Assembly (NCBI GenBank): GCA_018667205.1
Contig: JABIVN010000125.1
Coordinates: 1 to 5,414 of the forward strand
DNA length: 5,414 bases
Reading direction: 5' to 3'
Source of the DNA: Gammaproteobacteria bacterium
GTDB taxonomy: Bacteria; Pseudomonadota; Gammaproteobacteria; Pseudomonadales; Azotimanducaceae
Shown one piece after another: positions 3,780 through 5,414 of the stretch. How positions within the stretch are numbered: the stretch's first letter is position 1; each line of letters starts with the position of its first letter. The position numbers were made by a program, and so were the translations under genes. Under the pieces are notes generated by a model that did no database searches, was not told where the DNA came from, and saw only the letters and a list, made by a program, of their open reading frames with translations.

Positions 3780-5414
3780 ATGTTTGATCAGCTTGTTCGC
3801 GAGTTAGATGCTGCACTGGAAAACAACCAGCGAATCATTCCTAGCTTTAAAGACTCCCTTGCAAAAGCCCGCGCTAGGATGACATCAGGTTTTGAGGCAG
3901 GTGTCAGCACTGAGTTGCTGATCAAGGCGAACTCCGATTTCATGGACGAGCTCATGAGGTTGGCATGGAACCGTTTTAGCTGGAGCGAAAACCGGACCAG
4001 CTGGCGTAAGTCACGCATCTCACTTCTTGCCGTCGGAGGCTACGGCCGCCGGGAGTTGTTGCCAAACTCTGATATCGATTTATTAATACTGCTTGAACGG
4101 AGCAACCACAGCTCACACCGAGACAATATTCAAAGTTTTACCACGCTACTTTGGGATATCGGGTTAGAGGTCGGCCATAGCGTCAGGTCAATTGCCGAGT
4201 GTAAACCGAGCGCCCTGCATGACGTGACGATACTAACCTCAATGATGGAGTCCCGAACTATTATCGGAGACCGCGAACTTTGCGATAAGGCGCAACAAAA
4301 AATTGCACCTAGCGGATCTTGGTCTGCGAAGTCCTTTTATCTCGCGAAACGGCAGGAACAAAACGACCGACACGAGAAATCAAACCATACTGAATACAGT
4401 TTAGAACCCAACATAAAAACCTCCCCTGGCGGCCTTCGAGACATTCAAACACTGACTTGGATTGCGAGACGCCGCTACGGGACACAAAATATTACCGCAC
4501 TCGCCGAACAGGAAATCCTAACGCCAGAGGAAAGCAATGAACTCATCAAAGCGCAGAACCACCTATGGAAGATTCGCTTTGCCCTGCACCTATTGACCAA
4601 CAAAGACGAAAACCGCCTGATGTTCGAATACCAGCAGGTTCTGGCCAACCAATTTGGGTTTACAGACAATAATCAGCTGGCTGTAGAACAGTTCATGCAG
4701 AGCTACTATCGAACTGCACACCGGGTCAACACGATCAACGAAACGCTGCTACAGCATTTCGACGAGGTCTTAGTCCAGGTTAATACCCGACTCAAGGTGA
4801 AGCCTGTTAACGACAGGTTTCGCTTGGTGAACAACCTGCTGGAAGTGACTTCCGACAATGTTTTCGCCAAGGAGCCTTCAGCGTTACTTGAAATGTTCGT
4901 TATCGTAGGTTCTAACGAGTCAATCGAAGGTTTTCGAGCCTCCACGATCAGGCTTGCAAGACATTACGTCTACCTGATCGACACGCATTTTCGCGAAGAC
5001 ACGAAAAACGCCAAACTCTTTATGACGCTACTCGGGAGCACTAACCACCTGTTTACCCAACTAAGGCGAATGGGCAGATGGGGAATACTCGGCGCGTATC
5101 TGCCTGAATTTGGTCGAATTATTGGTCAGATGCAATTTGACTTGTTCCACATTTACACCGTCGATGCACATACGCTGCAGGTTGTTCGTAACATGCGTCG
5201 GTTCCGTTACAAGAACAACCAACAGCAATTCCCAATCGCTGCACACATCCACCCGCGATTACCAAAAATCGAACTGCTCTACATTGCCGGTCTCTATCAC
5301 GATATAGCCAAAGGTTTGGGCGGAGACCACTCCGAACTTGGCATCGAAATCGCTGAGGCATTTTGCAAAAGACACAAGCTAGCAACATGGGACACAAACC
5401 TTGTTCGCTGGCTC
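3780..5414 (+). CDS. glnD: Bifunctional PII uridylyltransferase / uridylyl-removing enzyme, N-terminal 545 residues
   Basis: Glutamine sensor of the nitrogen cascade: uridylylates PII (GlnB/GlnK) when glutamine is low and removes UMP when it is high, thereby steering glutamine synthetase and NtrBC. The frame is open from 3780 to the window edge. The nucleotidyltransferase motif GGYGRRELLPNSDIDLL starts at residue 86, with D98 and D100 as the catalytic metal-binding pair (E. coli D105/D107). Then come LEVGHSVR, SPGGLRDIQTL (central domain), and GQMQFDLFHIYTVDAHT leading into the HD domain, whose HD pair is H507/D508 (LYHDIAKG, E. coli H514/D515). The remainder of the HD domain and the two glutamine-sensing ACT domains, about 345 residues, lie beyond the window. 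Start: an in-frame TGA at 3771 leaves ATG 3780 as the first usual start. AAGGA (3764-3768) is 11 nt away, rather long. The N-terminus is about 7 residues shorter than in E. coli. Probably cotranscribed with map. Confidence 0.97.
   Translation, partial: MFDQLVRELDAALENNQRIIPSFKDSLAKARARMTSGFEAGVSTELLIKANSDFMDELMRLAWNRFSWSENRTSWRKSRISLLAVGGYGRRELLPNSDIDLLILLERSNHSSHRDNIQSFTTLLWDIGLEVGHSVRSIAECKPSALHDVTILTSMMESRTIIGDRELCDKAQQKIAPSGSWSAKSFYLAKRQEQNDRHEKSNHTEYSLEPNIKTSPGGLRDIQTLTWIARRRYGTQNITALAEQEILTPEESNELIKAQNHLWKIRFALHLLTNKDENRLMFEYQQVLANQFGFTDNNQLAVEQFMQSYYRTAHRVNTINETLLQHFDEVLVQVNTRLKVKPVNDRFRLVNNLLEVTSDNVFAKEPSALLEMFVIVGSNESIEGFRASTIRLARHYVYLIDTHFREDTKNAKLFMTLLGSTNHLFTQLRRMGRWGILGAYLPEFGRIIGQMQFDLFHIYTVDAHTLQVVRNMRRFRYKNNQQQFPIAAHIHPRLPKIELLYIAGLYHDIAKGLGGDHSELGIEIAEAFCKRHKLATWDTNLVRWL

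Noticed and set aside
3532..5397. Short minus-strand open frames opposite map and glnD, and a plus-strand one at 5110-5307
   Set aside because: The glnD frame is open through the whole stretch with conserved NT and HD motifs; the others are shadows.
1..5414. A new defence, mobile or biosynthetic system
   Set aside because: Every gene belongs to the conserved gammaproteobacterial core in its usual order, and nothing in the sequence indicates inserted or foreign DNA.

Overview
This is a conserved housekeeping locus from a gammaproteobacterium. All four minus-strand genes and both plus-strand genes look most like their gammaproteobacterial relatives (recalled E. coli proteins; no search was run). 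The gene order is also the gammaproteobacterial one: rpsB-tsf-pyrH-frr diverging from map-glnD. Base composition is moderate, neither AT- nor GC-rich. Genus cannot be assigned; a free-living, perhaps marine, gammaproteobacterium is only a guess.

Minus strand, read right to left from about 2830 to 1: an extended -10 promoter, a leader of about 140 nt, rpsB (ribosomal protein S2, with an unusual repeat-built C-terminal tail), a perfect stem-loop, tsf (elongation factor Ts), pyrH (UMP kinase), an imperfect palindrome, and the first 31 codons of frr (ribosome recycling factor), cut by the window edge. Plus strand, from about 2940: an extended -10 promoter, map (methionine aminopeptidase), and glnD (PII uridylyltransferase/uridylyl-removing enzyme), cut by the right edge after 545 codons. 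The only gap close to 300 bases is the divergent intergenic region at 2678-2977, which holds both promoters and the rpsB leader.

The minus-strand operon couples translation (S2, EF-Ts, ribosome recycling) with pyrimidine nucleotide supply. The plus-strand pair matures nascent proteins (Map) and senses nitrogen status (GlnD).

I found no mobile element, CRISPR array, tRNA/rRNA, phage gene or new multigene system. The observations worth a second look are small-scale: seven 15-bp tandem units inside rpsB, structured intercistronic RNA elements without U-tracts, a structured rpsB leader that may be the S2 autoregulatory operator, and three successive TAG stop codons in a normally highly expressed operon.
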